A stretch of DNA of 64,000 bases, from the NCBI RefSeq assembly GCF_037975245.1, contig NC_092580.1, forward strand, positions 16,504,001 to 16,568,000, in the 5' to 3' direction. Within the stretch, counting starts at the first letter, position 1. Each line of letters opens with the position of its first letter. Source of the DNA: Apostichopus japonicus. Its lineage: Eukaryota > Echinodermata > Holothuroidea > Aspidochirotida > Stichopodidae. The notes under the pieces were generated by a model. It was not told the DNA's origin and made no database searches. It was given only the letters and a program-made list of their open reading frames with translations. The position numbers were made by a program, and so were the translations under genes. Positions 46,798 through 58,451 of this stretch are shown in pieces.

Positions 46798-49175
46798 CTT
46801 GTTGCATCAGCTTCTTGACCATCTGCCATTTCCAGACTCATACCAGATTTCAGGGCATAATTACTTCTCTTTCCAACAAAGGTGGCATCCTTACAATTGA
46901 CATACTTTCCACTAGTACATTCTGAACAAAAACAGCTTCTTTCACATGCAGTAACAACACTAGGTGCTATCCCGATAAAACAATGTAGGGCTCTAGTTTG
47001 GGGAATCGGCTTCAGGTCATTGTTACGAACCATCCTAAAATCTGTTAGAACTTCTCCTTCCCTCACAAAGAAGAAGGTTCTCTTTGCATGTGAATGTTCT
47101 TGGACATCTCTGGGAAGTGACAAGAAATTCTGACCATACTTGAATAGATCATGGGCATCACGGATAATGACTTGTCTACCTTTGACAGCCACTGCAGCAC
47201 ATTTCTTCAGAACCCCAATCTCTCCATCACATGGGCCCTTGCCATGCCGGCTACCAAAGAAATGTTTTTCGACAGGAAATCCGTAATCTTTAACTCCATA
47301 TGAGGCATCATTGAAAGAGCTTTTGTTCTTGTATTGAGAACCAGCTCCATCAGAAAAATGAATCTCTCTATTAATTTGCACTCCTTGACGAGAAATGTGT
47401 TCATTCGCTAGGGTTACAAAGTGATGCACAGCCTTATGGTCATGAGATCTATCATCAGAAATAAATACCATAGACTCTCGTGTTACTTCTGAGCACTGAT
47501 CATCTGGGCAATGATAATAGGCCACTATGGGATGTATGGTAGCTTGTTGGTAAGACCAGTGAGCAGATTGAGCTTCATCTTGGAAATGGCAGTTGTAATT
47601 CTGGCCATAATCCATGCAAAATAAAACCCATGAATGAGGGAGATTATTTCTCAATTTGTCAAACTGCATTGCTTGCCATTTAGCGTTGACAAGGTGTTTA
47701 GAAAATGGATCAAGCTTTTCTTTGAGGACATCAGTGAGGTCAGACAGAGAGGCTTTTTTCATTAACAGTCCCATTCTTTTCCCCTTTTCCTTCATTTCTA
47801 ATTCCCAAGACTTCCATTCAACTGGGGCATGTCCATGAGCAGCAAGAAGAGAAGCTACGTGGGTGTCCACTCTACCAATGCCGCACTTTTCACAGGTCCT
47901 GTCAATACATTCTTTCCTCGGAACATTGTTCACGTAGTTGCATAGCGTCAGATCAGATGCTGCGTACTTGTCATGAATGATAGCACCTTTATGTCCATAG
48001 TGGAGAGCATTCTTATTGAAAGTTTCAAGAAGGAATGAAATGTTTACACAATACTCACAGAGACATTGCATAAGCTGAGTCTTTGAAATTGGTTTTGTCT
48101 TGGCAGGCCTTAGCTTGTGGAAATGGCTGAAGGAAATGCGAAATCCCGGGTTCTCTCTCTTGAAAATCGTGAATGCCTGTGCAGTTGTACATTCCATTAC
48201 TCTTAATGGTGTCTTGCCACGAACTGGCATTTCACGAGAAATATCTCCACGATTGTAGAAATCTGTGACCACTTTGGCTTTTGTTGTAGAAAATGCATCG
48301 GTCCTGTGCTTTCTTAAGTTCTGAAAGTGTGGAAAATGTGGCTTCTTCAAATAGTTCCAACTGAACCCCAGCTGTTTGTGAGCAGTCCGCTTGTTTACTT
48401 TATTCTTGATTGCCGTGGTTACATGTAGGAGATGACGAAGTTGTGAGTCCCGTTTGGTGCGAGTCTTCTTTAGCTCTTGGACCACAGACTTCACAGAATT
48501 TTCTGCTAGAAAGTCGAGCCTCTTCTTTTGTGATGGGCTTAGCACTAACCTTTGCTTTAATGCAGTCTTCTTCCTTGGGGTGGCATTTTTCACAAAAGCA
48601 CTAACCACTTCTGCAAACTTTTCTGAATCTTTTGGCAAAATGCGTAAAGATCGTGACACAGCTTTCCTCTTAGCAGTAGATGAGGTAAATCCATTGGTTG
48701 CTGGAACTGTCAAACTTCCAACTGGTGTAAGTGCTGCCTTCGTGGCTGCATACTTAGCCCTGCGTTTTTCGTTCATTCTCCTTTTAGCTTGGGAAGACAT
48801 TTGTGCTCTTTGCTTTTTCTTTGATAGGCACCACTTCTCTTTCTGCATCTGTCGCTCAGCCCTTGTGACCTTTTTCTTAGTTGCTTTAGTCGTGTTCTTT
48901 CCTTCAGCTTTCTTCCTTTCTCTATACCTTCTTGCCCGCAATCTATTCAACTCTCGATCATTTGTTTTCCCATCCTCACTGCGATTTAACCTCCACAGCT
49001 TTGCACGGATCTTTTCATGGTATTGATGGGCATCATTCTTCTCTTTGGACTCCTTCAACCTGAGTCGGTATTCCTTTTGGTATTCAGCCCCCGTTTTGTT
49101 ACATTTTGGTTGTAAACATAAAACTTCCTCTGACAGAGAAGGGGGATTAACCTTTGTACCTGGTCGCAGTTTCAT
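46798..49175 (-). CDS. DDE-like transposase-type gene, exon 1 (792 codons + 2 nt)
   Basis: Starts ATG just downstream of a likely intron acceptor (CCCACAG), and its donor is GTTAGT. Residues 1-145 are very basic with a probable coiled coil or nuclear signal (RARRYRERKKAEGK, SKKKQRAQ). Residues 371-431 contain CLCEYC and CEKCG cysteines. A DDE-like triad is suggested by D522 (FCMDYGQNY), D609 (HFSDGAGSQYKNK) and E652 (HGKGPCDGEIG), with spacing 87 and 43. A second Cys cluster, CERSCFCSEC, lies at 744-753. No stop or frameshift occurs. From memory, similar multi-copy proteins with SDG--SQYK and GSRHGKGP-DG are common in invertebrate genomes without a clear name. Role inferred: transposase. It could alternatively be a domesticated copy. 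Confidence 0.8.
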
Positions 49176-49981
49176 TTTGGTAACTGTGGGAATTAATGCA
49201 AAGGATTGATGTGCTCAATATAATGCATCAACATGCAAAGTATACAATTGGTCACAGCTACCTTTATTAAGAAATCATGCTAACATTGTTTTCACACTTT
49301 CAACCTATGATGAACCCAAATGACCTGAAGCTGAAACATTCTATATGCTTAGTACTGGTTAACTGACTACCAAGTATTGGATCAGTAATGGTCTGGCTAC
49401 ATAAAGAAAAAGTAGTTTCTCATCACCACATGCTCAGATTTATACTAGCACCCCCCCCCTTTTTTTACCAGCTCTCTACCGACGACTGCGACACTTCTTA
49501 AACATCAAGAGGAACTACTCTAAAAGCTTGGTAAAGAAGGACTAGTTATTTTGTTTTACTTTTGGAAAAAAACACTGCAAGGTAACACAACCGATAAGGA
49601 ACCTCTGCACATGACATCTTTTGCTACTACGTATTTATTATCTCCGATATTTAGGGCTTGGCTTTATCCAGTCAGGACTATTATCACACCTGCACCAGAA
49701 ATATGCTGTCATGGTTTACCCAAAAAAATTGAACCCCACCCCCCCCCCAAAAAAAAATGCCACCTTTCTTTCTGAAAAACGTCCATGCGAAAAATAGTTC
49801 AACTTTTGTGTGCTTGGCCGTACATTTGTCACTCTGAAACACCATAAGTTACTGCGAGACCAGTTCACGATAAACGTTTTGGAAAAGTACGTAGCCTAGC
49901 AGTTTGTTTACATGCTATATACATCGCTTAACTGGACCCAACACTAATCTAATGACAGGTCAGACGGAAGTGTCTTCACTA
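49176..49981. other. 5' flank or 5' intron of the DDE-like gene
   Basis: The AG acceptor immediately before the ATG suggests a 5' untranslated exon further upstream, but I could not locate it. Poly-C and poly-T runs lie at 49451-49466, and a C/A-rich run at 49738-49757. Confidence 0.5.
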
Positions 49982-51600
49982 ACGTACGTTAATTGTCAGG
50001 CTGCTATCTTCTGCACTAGAATTGTAGTCTTAATTTGATGGGCTTTCAAACATTCAGAACGATACAAAATGGTAAAATAACCGTGCTTTATTAGAATTGT
50101 TTTGTCCCCTAAGTTACAAGAAGATGATGAACAAACTTTTTAACGTTTGTTTGTTTGGACACAACAACGCTGTTGTCTAAGCATAACGTACGTGAAGAGA
50201 TGCTTCTTTTCATCTTAAAATTGATATACTTCATTATGTAGGTGATGACCGTTAACACAAAATCACATGATTACTTGAAAATTATATGAGAAAAGTTTTT
50301 TCGCCACACTACCTCGAAAATTGGTGATAGTTTGAAAAATTTACGTACGTGATGTTTGACACCATTAATGCAAGCGATTTCGGTGTCTAGACATAACATA
50401 CGTGAGCCTAGGCCTAAACTTCCATCGCAATTCATTAACTTATCATGATTTTGCCCAGAAATTACAAACTTCCTTGCTTAAGTGAATAATACATCAAACG
50501 ACTGAAAAAGCTAACAGTTATGTTTCAAACATGTACAAATTCCTAACAAAAAATGAAATGCGTTTAACGTATTTACGACAGGACACGAAAAACATTTGCG
50601 CTAATGGTGTCTAATATCACGTACGGAACGACGAGAGTGTAATCTATCTTAGAATACCTGGCGATTTATTATAAAGAAAAAGCTGCCCTTTTCAAAAAAA
50701 TGTATGCACAGTTAGAACGGCTAGCGTTATTCTAGGCCAGTTTCTGGCAGTTTCTTGAAAATTATTTGAAAAACTATAAAGCTGTCTTACGTGCGTTATT
50801 AAGAGACACGATCAGTGCGCAAGAACTCAAGAAAAGGTCTTAGCAAAAACTACGATTTTTTTGACAAATTTTAACACAATCCTTCCATATTTGTGGAAGT
50901 ATACAAAGATGGATATCTTACCTTGCTCTCCTCATCAAGATTGTAAGCAGATGGATGACATGTCTTGTGGTTTAACTTGATTTTTTTTAGCACCGAAGAT
51001 ATTTTTAACGTACGTGATACGATAGTCAAACCAGGACTACACACGCAATGTTACACCTATACAGTTGTTTATAGTTCAAGCGGACAAGTAAGTGTAGCGT
51101 GGGTTACCATCGATTGATTGAACGTAGATTGCTGATTTATCAATAAATTTCACTGAAGGCATGTCGTAGAACAGTGCCGTTTAACGTACGTGACGATTTG
51201 GACACGAGAGTTGATCTGAATTTTGCGACATCGATTATTAATCGTGCTTTGCGGGAATTTTCGTGGAAGTACTACTAGGGTTTATCTATAAAGCGTTTGC
51301 TCATAGAGATGAACTCGGAAGAATTCCGACAGTGAAACAATACGTGAACATGCAAAGTAAACGTACGTGACGCACTTGGACACCAACCATCACGTACGTT
51401 TTCAAGAATTACTTGTGCATTTTATGACATGATAATGATCAGCTGCAATCAGGATGTGTACTGATATGTATTAAGTAGTGTGAGTTTCGTTGAATTTTGC
51501 AAGAATTGAACAAAGGAATAACGGAAAGTGAAAAATATATCGCGAGGTTTGAAACACTTTATTTTATGTCACAATTTGGGGTCTAAGATACATAAGTGAT
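49982..51600. promoter_or_regulatory. ACGTACGT / GACACC motif array upstream of the DDE-like gene
   Basis: Perfect ACGTACGT octamers start at 49982, 50186, 50343, 51008, 51184, 51361 and 51392; near matches are at 50396, 50619 and 50789. Most are followed on one strand by (T/G)GA(C/T), and 8-12 bases later by GACACC or GACACG (for example after 50343, 51184 and 51361, and on the minus strand at 50396 and 50619). A degenerate member lies at about 51572-51600. Seven copies of an 8-mer in 1.4 kb of AT-rich DNA is far above chance. Candidate transposase-binding or promoter array. Confidence 0.7.
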
Positions 51601-51859
51601 GTGAAATTAAATTATACATAATTTTTTTTTGAAACTTCGAAGTTTGATGAAACTAACTCCGATATCACATGGAACACTGTACTTCCCACAGAGGCGAATT
51701 TAAATCAATAAAATGTTAAACAGAAGCTTTTATAAGCCTTGTCAAAATTAAGTACAATATCTCTCCAGTATCAAATAATAGCTTATATCCATCTTTCCAT
51801 TCTTCACCACTTTACCACCAAAAAAAAAGGGAAAGGAAATTGATGTTTCCTAGACGTAC

Positions 51860-52081
51860 CTCATTTGGTACACCCTGGATACTCGTTTCTTTCATTAATC
51901 TTTCAGGAGACTCCAGGAATCGGAGGATTCTGTTGATACTGACTTTAGCATTTAGTACAACATTCATGTAGACGGTGAAGTCAGCCAATGGTGTAACTAG
52001 CTGATTTAGTAAAGATAGAGCCAAAAATGCCTTGGCCGGCGTAAGAGGAATACCAGTGAGATGAGAGTACAGTCCAATTAT
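51860..52081 (-). CDS. ABCC exon: last helix of TMD1
   Basis: Acceptor TATCTAG, donor GTACGT, 222 bp, phase 0 to 0. It encodes IIGLYSHLTGIPLTPAKAFL, ALSLLNQLVTPLADFTVYMN, VVLNAKVSINRILRFLESPE. The LTPAKAF-AL-L-N-L--PL and V----V--RI--FL pattern is the conserved TM11/coupling region at the end of ABCC TMD1. Confidence 0.92.
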
Positions 52082-52694
52082 CTAGATATGAAATAAAGAG
52101 AAACACAAAGTAATATAAAATCGCACCAAACCTGAAAACGCAGCCACTTCCAGGGTTTTGCCCACTGGACCGCAAATAGGGCTCTCCCTCATTGGCAGCA
52201 CCTCCACTCCAGCCAATAACAGAGAACACTCCCCCCCCCCCCAAACCCTTTCCATCGAAATACCTTCATATGTATATGTATTTGATGTTATTATGCATTT
52301 TTATTTTGTAGGGACAAAGGTCAGGCATACTGTATATTACACAGATATATAACAGGGTATGGTCAATGGTTATATGATCAATGCAAGTTAGTTGGAAAAC
52401 ATATTTTGTACTCATGAGTCACTCATTTCACTGTGGTGGAAAGTATTTCCCAAATTAACAAACATACAGCTAAGAAGGAGGATATTGTGTAGCATTTGAT
52501 GATTTCTAATTGAGCATTAAATTTGACGATGGGATTCATTTAATGACTTGAATAGTCCAACTTTATTTCAAGTTATGTAGAAAATTATACATTCTTTGAT
52601 TTGTTTTATGCAACTAAATATAATACAGCAGTAAAACATGCCAGTGTATTACAAACATGCAAAGATTATAAAGTTTGATATATATTCGACTTAC
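52082..52694. other. ABCC intron, nothing further seen
   Basis: AT-rich intron with a poly-C run at about 52231. Nothing recognised. Confidence 0.5.
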
Positions 52695-52735
52695 CATACC
52701 AGTTAAAAACAGAGGCAGGACCGTAGTGAAAGATA
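52695..52735 (-). CDS. ABCC micro-exon in TMD1
   Basis: A 41-bp exon with acceptor TTTGCAG and donor GTAAGT, phase 1 to 0. It encodes the core of a transmembrane helix (SFTTVLPLFLTGM) and joins in frame on both sides. It was found only by phase and homology, because it is too short for an open-frame search. Confidence 0.8.
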
Positions 52736-54168
52736 CTGCAAATAATAATAATATATATATTTATATATTAAAGATAATATATAAAGAGTATAAGTAGACA
52801 TTACGCAGAACAAAGATTGGGATATCTGGCAGATGGTGCCCACTTTAATCTAATAAACAGATTGCAGGGTCGATTGTGAATGATACACTGGTATGTGTAG
52901 CATTGCATGTCCTGTTATGACCAATTAAACCCATACAATGTAAATTAAGTTATGATGAGACAGTTCAATACATGTACATAAGATATAAGATATCCGTTGT
53001 GCTTTATAGCTTTGGTGTGCATCCTCAGAAGAAGTTGATTCAGAGGGAACAAATTATTGAAAGTGTTCTGTGCAAGGCCCTGAAGGCTATACAAAACTCA
53101 TTCGCAGTGATGTATATTATTGTGATTTTAGTATAAAAGTATTGATACTAATGAATGTTCATATCTTATTGATTGTTATTAAAATCTTTCTTAGATTTAC
53201 TATCAAAATACAAGTTTGAAGTCAATATACTAAATAGTCTATAATTTATATCTTACAAACCAAATTACTTTTAAAGACATCTTCATCTAAATAGTGATTT
53301 TTGGGTTATTTACAATCAATCAATGATTCTCAGCAGGCCTATACATAGTCATTATATAGTATAAAGAAGATAGATCAGAGGATGGAGCAATAAATGTACT
53401 GTGGTCAGTGAATCAGAAATGGTTTGGCATATAGCAAGACTACAATGAAGAGACATGTGGCAATTCTTCTTAAGTACATTAGTAACTTGGTGCTTGTCTT
53501 AACATATTATAGGTCCCTATGCATAGTTGAAATACAGTTTGTAACAATAAGTGACCCAAAATCTACACCCAGCAGTTTGTATGTTATCACATGAAACTGG
53601 TATGTGTCTGTTAAAATGATACTGGTCAGTCCTTCCTGCCCCTCCCTATCCCTTCAACAACTAATATCAGACACACGTACAACAGGAATTTCACATTCAG
53701 GGTTCGCTTAGTAAACATAACACAAAATGAAGTGGGTTTTTTTTTTTTTTTCATAGCACTCACAAAGCACTAGTTATAATTTTCCGAATATTTTTGGACA
53801 ATTTAATTACCATAATCAATTATGCAATAAGGCGGTTGTAGTTATGGTTCTGATAATGCGTGAAGCAGCTTGGTACATCAACGATGCATGAATTATCACG
53901 AATGCACTAACATTGTAACATAATGATCAAGATCAATAACCAGTCCTAAAGTAAGAATATTCTCTAAAGCGCTTAAGAGGCTTTTGCATTTTGCGCTTTA
54001 TAAATTCCTATTATTATCATATTATTATTATTATAAAATTGGAAAGATTTAAAGTATTTCTCAAATGATAGATTTCATTTTAAGTTTGTATCAACACGAA
54101 CTATATAGGTTATCCTCACTTTACCATATATATGCCAAGACTAACTGGTATTTACGAATGACATTTTA
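52736..54168. other. ABCC intron with AT-rich repeats
   Basis: (ATA)n/(TA)n tract at 52741-52765 and poly-T at about 53738. At 53966-54035 a motif with AAAGCGCTTAAG and TTGCGCTTTATAAATT, ending in (ATT)n, resembles the inverse of the AGCGC-containing motif at 54951-55010. No exon recognised. Confidence 0.5.
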
Positions 54169-54555
54169 CAGTGGCAGAGCGTCCATACAGTCAGGGGGGG
54201 CAGATGCCCCCCCCCCCCCCGACGGACTCAAATGGACTGCTGGCGCCCTTTTCAGCTTTTTACCACTTTTTACTTTTTCGCGATTATTGACTTTTTTATT
54301 GCGCTCTCATCTACCTTTTGACATTTTGTTGGTGTAATTTTCTTACAAAATGCTCTAAATGGCTATTTATTCTTCGTTTATCTGCAAATTAGCAAGGCCC
54401 TGAAAGGGTCATTTCCGGCGATCTAGGGAGTATCTCTACTCAAAAAAATCTTTACGCTCTGCAACCTGTGGTGGCGCCCCGCTTAGATAGTGTCAAAAGC
54501 ACCCCCTACAGACCATTCTCGCCCCCTCTGACCAATACCCCTAGCTCCACCAGTG
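54169..54555 (-). mobile_element. hAT MITE family A, copy 4 (387 bp)
   Basis: Ends CAGTGGCAGAGC and GCTCCACCAGTG. The flanks ACATTTTA (54161-54168) and AAATTTTA (54556-54563) match at seven of eight. Orientation as copy 2. It contains GTGGTGGCGCCCCGCTTAGA, the shared core. Confidence 0.9.
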
Positions 54556-54686
54556 AAATTTTACCTATGTGTCCTCTCAATTAAATCAAACTTAGATCGG
54601 CAAGTGCTTGATTTGAGATAAGACATGTAAAGAGAGTTGAGTGGACCAAATATGAAATTCTTTCAAAGAATGCAGGAGGAACTTAC

Positions 54687-54849
54687 ATATGAATACTAAA
54701 ACCAAAAGATGCTTAATGAGATATTTTAATTCCTGTTGACGAATATGGCTTATCTTGTCAGAGAATGTGTCCTCCCAGGCCAGAGCTTTGATAGTTTTAA
54801 TACTGTGGAACAACTCATTGGATAGTCTGCTTCAAAGATCAGCATATTT
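54687..54849 (-). CDS. ABCC exon: second intracellular loop, contains TGA
   Basis: Acceptor TTTGTAG, donor GTAAGT, 163 bp, phase 0 to 1. It encodes KYADL, then TGA at 54832-54834, then SRLSNELFHSIKTIKALAWE and DTFSDKISHIRQQELKYLIK. Family members have an Arg (E-R in SUR-type) at the TGA, consistent with a CGA to TGA CpG transition. Using the downstream AG (54827-54828) as acceptor would avoid the stop, but the phase would no longer fit the previous exon. Confidence 0.88.
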
Positions 54850-54930
54850 CTACAAAGAAAACATTTATATTACTGCCAATGTATGTTTTATATGGTGTAA
54901 ATGATACTTGATTCAAAATATATGGCAAAA

Positions 54931-55060
54931 TATATATATATATATATATAATAATAATTGCATTTATATAGCGCTAATTTTGTACAAAACATTCAAAAGC
55001 ACTTAACAAGGAAAAATATATATATATATATATGTATATATTTTTATATATATATAAATC
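54931..55060. repeat. (TA)n microsatellites around an ATTTATATAGCGC motif
   Basis: TA runs at about 54931-54950 and 55017-55052 flank AATAATAATTGCATTTATAT with AGCGCTAATTTTGTAC, the kind of dispersed motif common in marine invertebrate DNA. It is the inverse partner of 53966-54035. Confidence 0.6.
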
Positions 55061-55785
55061 TGCCAAAGCATGCATTATTATTATCATATAAGTACTAAAT
55101 TGTAGATACTGATGTTTGGACATCATATGGTGTAAGTTAGGTGCTGATGTCTGTTTCAAAATGTATGGGAACTTCTATATTACCATTGTGCTTTATAGTG
55201 TTAGTAGTAAGTGTAGCTGTTTGTACATCACATGGTTAAAATATGTATGGAAACATGCATTACTGTCAACACATTCATTTTATGTTTTAATTTAAATGTT
55301 GATTCACTACATGGAAACCATACACATTATAAACACCTATGCATGCATTGTATATGGTGTAAGTTTGGAGTTGATATTTTTTTTAGAAATAAATGGGACT
55401 GTCTTGACATGTTAACCACCTCACATTGATGCAGCACACAAAACAGCGTCATAATTTAACAACAAATCTTTCTTTTAACTTAATCGATGAATACACTATT
55501 TTCTCCAACCTTAGTGACAGAAGATAGATAGTTTTCCCATACTGCGGCGTAGCAATGAGGCAGTTTAGGCATACCCCCACCCCCCTCCCCAAAGGACTGG
55601 TTTTGCAAAGCTGAGCCGAAGGATCCAGTCAAGAAAAAACTTTTTCTTTGCATCTATGGCTGAAGTGCAGTTAATGAAACAAGTTTGAAGGGGCCCATGC
55701 AGCTCTTACTCTTGCACCGGAGCCTGATTACCTGTCGCTACGCCACAGGTTTTCTCTTTTAATACATAATAAGTATATGATTTAC
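55061..55785. other. ABCC intron, nothing further seen
   Basis: AT-rich. A short open exon-like piece at 55505-55540 with weak splice signals was considered and rejected. No other element. Confidence 0.45.
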
Positions 55786-55920
55786 CTTCTTTTTCTTTTG
55801 AAATATTGAAATGAAGAATCCACAGACGAACTGCAGGGGGATCAACATGATAATGATACACTGAGCCAGCAACGCAGATATGCCAAAGACTTGTACGAGA
55901 ATTCCAAACGTTATGAAGAG
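55786..55920 (-). CDS. ABCC exon: TMD1 helices
   Basis: Acceptor CTGTAG, donor GTAAAT, 135 bp, phase 0 to 0. It encodes LFITFGILVQVFGISALLAQ, CIIIMLIPLQFVCGFFISIF, QKKKK. The pattern L-LG-SAL-----I-LL-P-Q is that of the central TMD1 helices in SUR-type ABCC proteins. Confidence 0.9.
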
Positions 55921-56008
55921 CTACAGGAAGAACAAATAAATATGATCTTTGTAATTTAATCATAGCAATTATTAACTGTTTCATATCTTAACAGCTAACA
56001 GTCATCGG

Positions 56009-56041
56009 GAAGAGAGAGGAGGAGGAGAAGGAGGAGGGGGA

Positions 56042-56074
<33 letters not shown>

Positions 56075-56216
56075 GAGGAGGAGGAGGAGGAGGAGGAGGA
56101 GGAGGAGGAGGAGGAGGAGGAGGAGGAGGAGGAGGAGGAGGAGGAAGAGAGAGGAGGAGAGGGAGGAGGAGGAGGGGAGGAGGAGGAGGGGGAGGAGGAG
56201 GAGGGGAGGGAGTGGC
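56009..56216. repeat. (GGA)n microsatellite
   Basis: About 200 bp of GGA repeats with G-runs and a few GA interruptions. On the minus strand it gives a polyproline open frame that I do not regard as coding. Confidence 0.97.
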
Positions 56217-56694
56217 TTTCAAGTGGTCAGTTCTGTTACATCTCCTGTGTGCGATATTTATTTGATAAGATGCACAGTAGAAAAGTGTAGACATGGACAT
56301 ATAGCAAACAGTCTTCCTTTTCAAAAATAGGTAAAGTCATCATATTTACTAGAAATAACCAATTAATTTTAGCCTGTATATATACAGTAGCCATCTTCTA
56401 TTTTTGGTAACCTTTTTGGTTTCAAGGTTTACAAACAATAGTACTTACCTAGCTGTCTCTAAACCATATGCAATCCAATTGAAAGATATCGAACAAATTA
56501 ACTAGCAGGTCTACTGATTTGTTAATACAGAAGGAAGAGTAAGTGGGCATTCACCCCATAGTGGGTCAATGAGGGCACAGTGCTAATAGGTAACCAGTTT
56601 GTGTAGATTTGAGTGCATATGTAATTATAAGGAGACTGGTAAGGGGGTACTGAAGTAACTCCACTTGTCATAGGACATGTCATAGGACACTCAC
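56217..56694. other. ABCC intron with a diverged dispersed repeat
   Basis: 56573-56640 resembles 10928-11010 (GGGCACAGTGCTAA, then AGATTTGAGTGCATA, then GGAGACTGG). Otherwise unremarkable. Confidence 0.45.
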
Positions 56695-56850
56695 CCGCAG
56701 AGGAGCAGCTCAGACTTCACACCATGTGTACGATACGTACAGTATATACATTAAGTCCACAGACACCAGATTCATAAACCTTCCTATCTCCAAATGGTCT
56801 TGACCGGAAGAACCACCCCACAAGCGAAGACTTTTTTGATATATTAAAGC
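56695..56850 (-). CDS. ABCC exon: first intracellular loop, contains TGA
   Basis: Acceptor TTAACAG, donor GTGAGT, 156 bp, phase 0 to 0. It encodes ALIYQKSLRLWGGSSGQDHL, EIGRFMNLVSVDLMYILYVS, YTWCEV, then TGA (56710-56712), then AAPLR. The family motif here is LW-xPLQ, so TGG to TGA is the simplest explanation. Confidence 0.85.
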
Positions 56851-57520
56851 CTGTTAAAAGTAACAATATTAGATAGGTTAAATGTGTAAAATAGAGGATA
56901 CTTTGCTGGACACCTGCAGGTATTATTACTTACCCTTTAAACTTTGTAACATCACTGTCTATACTAACAACTATGCGATAGATTAGTAATTAAACTATGT
57001 TATACTGTACTTAATTTTGCTTAAATGGGAAAAATAATGAGATGTTTACCATACATTCCACATTTTGCCTATGAAGTGCTTCTGTAGCCCTAAGCTAAGC
57101 AGTATCCTTTGAACCCGTACACCATCACATGGGTGGCGATCATGGGGGGGGGGGACGGGGGACATGTCCTCCCACAATATTTTAGGTGGGGGATATAGTA
57201 TCTAATATCCCCCCCAATATTTGGTGGCATCGTTTTTTTTGTGGCTATAAATAGAAAATAATGCATGAGATTATTTATCCAAATCATATTTGGCGGTGGC
57301 TAAAACTTCATCCAACACATGCCGCATGAGGTAAATGACACTTCGTGGTCGTTTATGTGACCTGTGACCGTATAGGAAGTTGTCACTCATGATTATTATC
57401 ATAATATATGTACATCTCTTGTGTATGAGTGTAAGTACGTACAATCGTATATAATCCACATGCATCAATATGGGTTAACTGGGTTTCCATTTGGCCTGTT
57501 TTCTTCAAGATTTCTAACTG

Positions 57521-57788
57521 CAGGCACGTAGTAAGGGGGGAGGAAGGGGGTGACCGCCCCCCCTCCCCCTTGAGCATATTTTTTTTTATGATATCGCTAG
57601 TAATTTCAAAATACAAAATGCTTAGATGCAACTAACAAGGTCTGGGAAGTGCCATTTCCAGTGATCTAGGAGGCATTATCGGCCAAAATTTTGTTTTATG
57701 CTTCGCACCAACTCATGGTGGCACCACGCTTAGATAGTTTGCCTACAAGCTTCGCCCCTCCTTTGGCAAATTCCACGCTACGCGCATG
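57521..57788. mobile_element. 268-bp hAT MITE nested in 57128-58576
   Basis: Ends CAGGCACGTAG and CTACGCGCATG. The flanks TCTAACTG (57513-57520) and TCTAACCG (57789-57796) match at seven of eight. It carries the CATGGTGGCACCACGCTTAG core. Confidence 0.8.
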
Positions 57789-57890
57789 TCTAACCGTGTC
57801 ACAATTTGTTACTAAATACCACCAAAAAACGATATAGACCTTCACTGAGAGTAGTTTAAACTTTTTTTGAAATGAATTAGCTAGACGGAC

Positions 57891-58451
57891 CATGGGCGCA
57901 GATCCTGGTGGGGACAGCGGGACGCGTTCCCACCAACTTTTTCAGTGATTGTGACATGATATACTGTGTCCCCACCAGTTTGTCTTGACCAACCGCTGCA
58001 TTGCAAATTTCCCTGTATTGAACTTTGGCGCAGTTTGATCCAGCATTGTGCAAATGACATGCAGCAGTTCTCATTTTATTACATTTATCGACAGTTGTGA
58101 AATATTGGAAGGAAATCGCATTTGCAGCAGTCTATCATTGTTTTCTGGGAGGGGACCGCAGACCCATCGTATACAAAAGTCTACTTGAATTATTTGTCCC
58201 CCTGATTTTTTTTTTCTGCAAACGCCCATGTGTTTCCCCCAACTTAAATTTCTAAGCCATGAAATCTCAAATGTAAGGAGGTTTTGGAGCATCATTGGGT
58301 CTGGGAAGTGTTATTTCCGGCGATCTGGGCAGTATATTTGCCAAAAAAATTCTTGTACACTACGCGCGAAACAATGGTCGCACTCTGCTTAGATAGTATC
58401 AGAGAACAGATACGTGTCCCCACCATTATCCAAGACTGATCTGCGCCCATG
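57891..58451. mobile_element. 561-bp hAT MITE nested in 57128-58576
   Basis: Ends CATGGGCGCAGATC and GATCTGCGCCCATG, a perfect 14-bp inverted repeat. The flanks AGACGGAC (57883-57890) and AGATGGAC (58452-58459) match at seven of eight. It contains GTCGCACTCTGCTTAGATAG, the shared core, near the right end. Confidence 0.88.

Larger units (their letters stand above)
44858..51600 (-). mobile_element. Candidate DNA transposon of unassigned superfamily (limits tentative)
   Basis: An intact 904-codon DDE-like gene lies between two blocks that share a motif: ACGTACGT or ACGTATGT followed by GAT and, after a short spacer, GGACACC. The left block is at 44858-45210 and the right block at 49982-51600. 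A related broken gene with the same motif in its 3' flank is at 60.6-64.0 kb. I did not find terminal inverted repeats or a target duplication, so the stated limits are only the outermost motifs. The block interrupts an ABCC intron. Confidence 0.4.

Noticed and set aside
48454-49026. 190-codon plus-strand frame
   Set aside because: Antisense shadow of the basic N-terminal part of the DDE-like gene; no domain or splice evidence.
55505-55540. Possible small ABCC exon encoding YGKTIYLLSL between 55786 and 54849
   Set aside because: The exon at 54687-54849 already joins in phase and carries the expected residues; the candidate's sequence does not fit the family.
55995-56324. 109-codon polyproline frame
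   Set aside because: It is the translation of a (GGA)n microsatellite.
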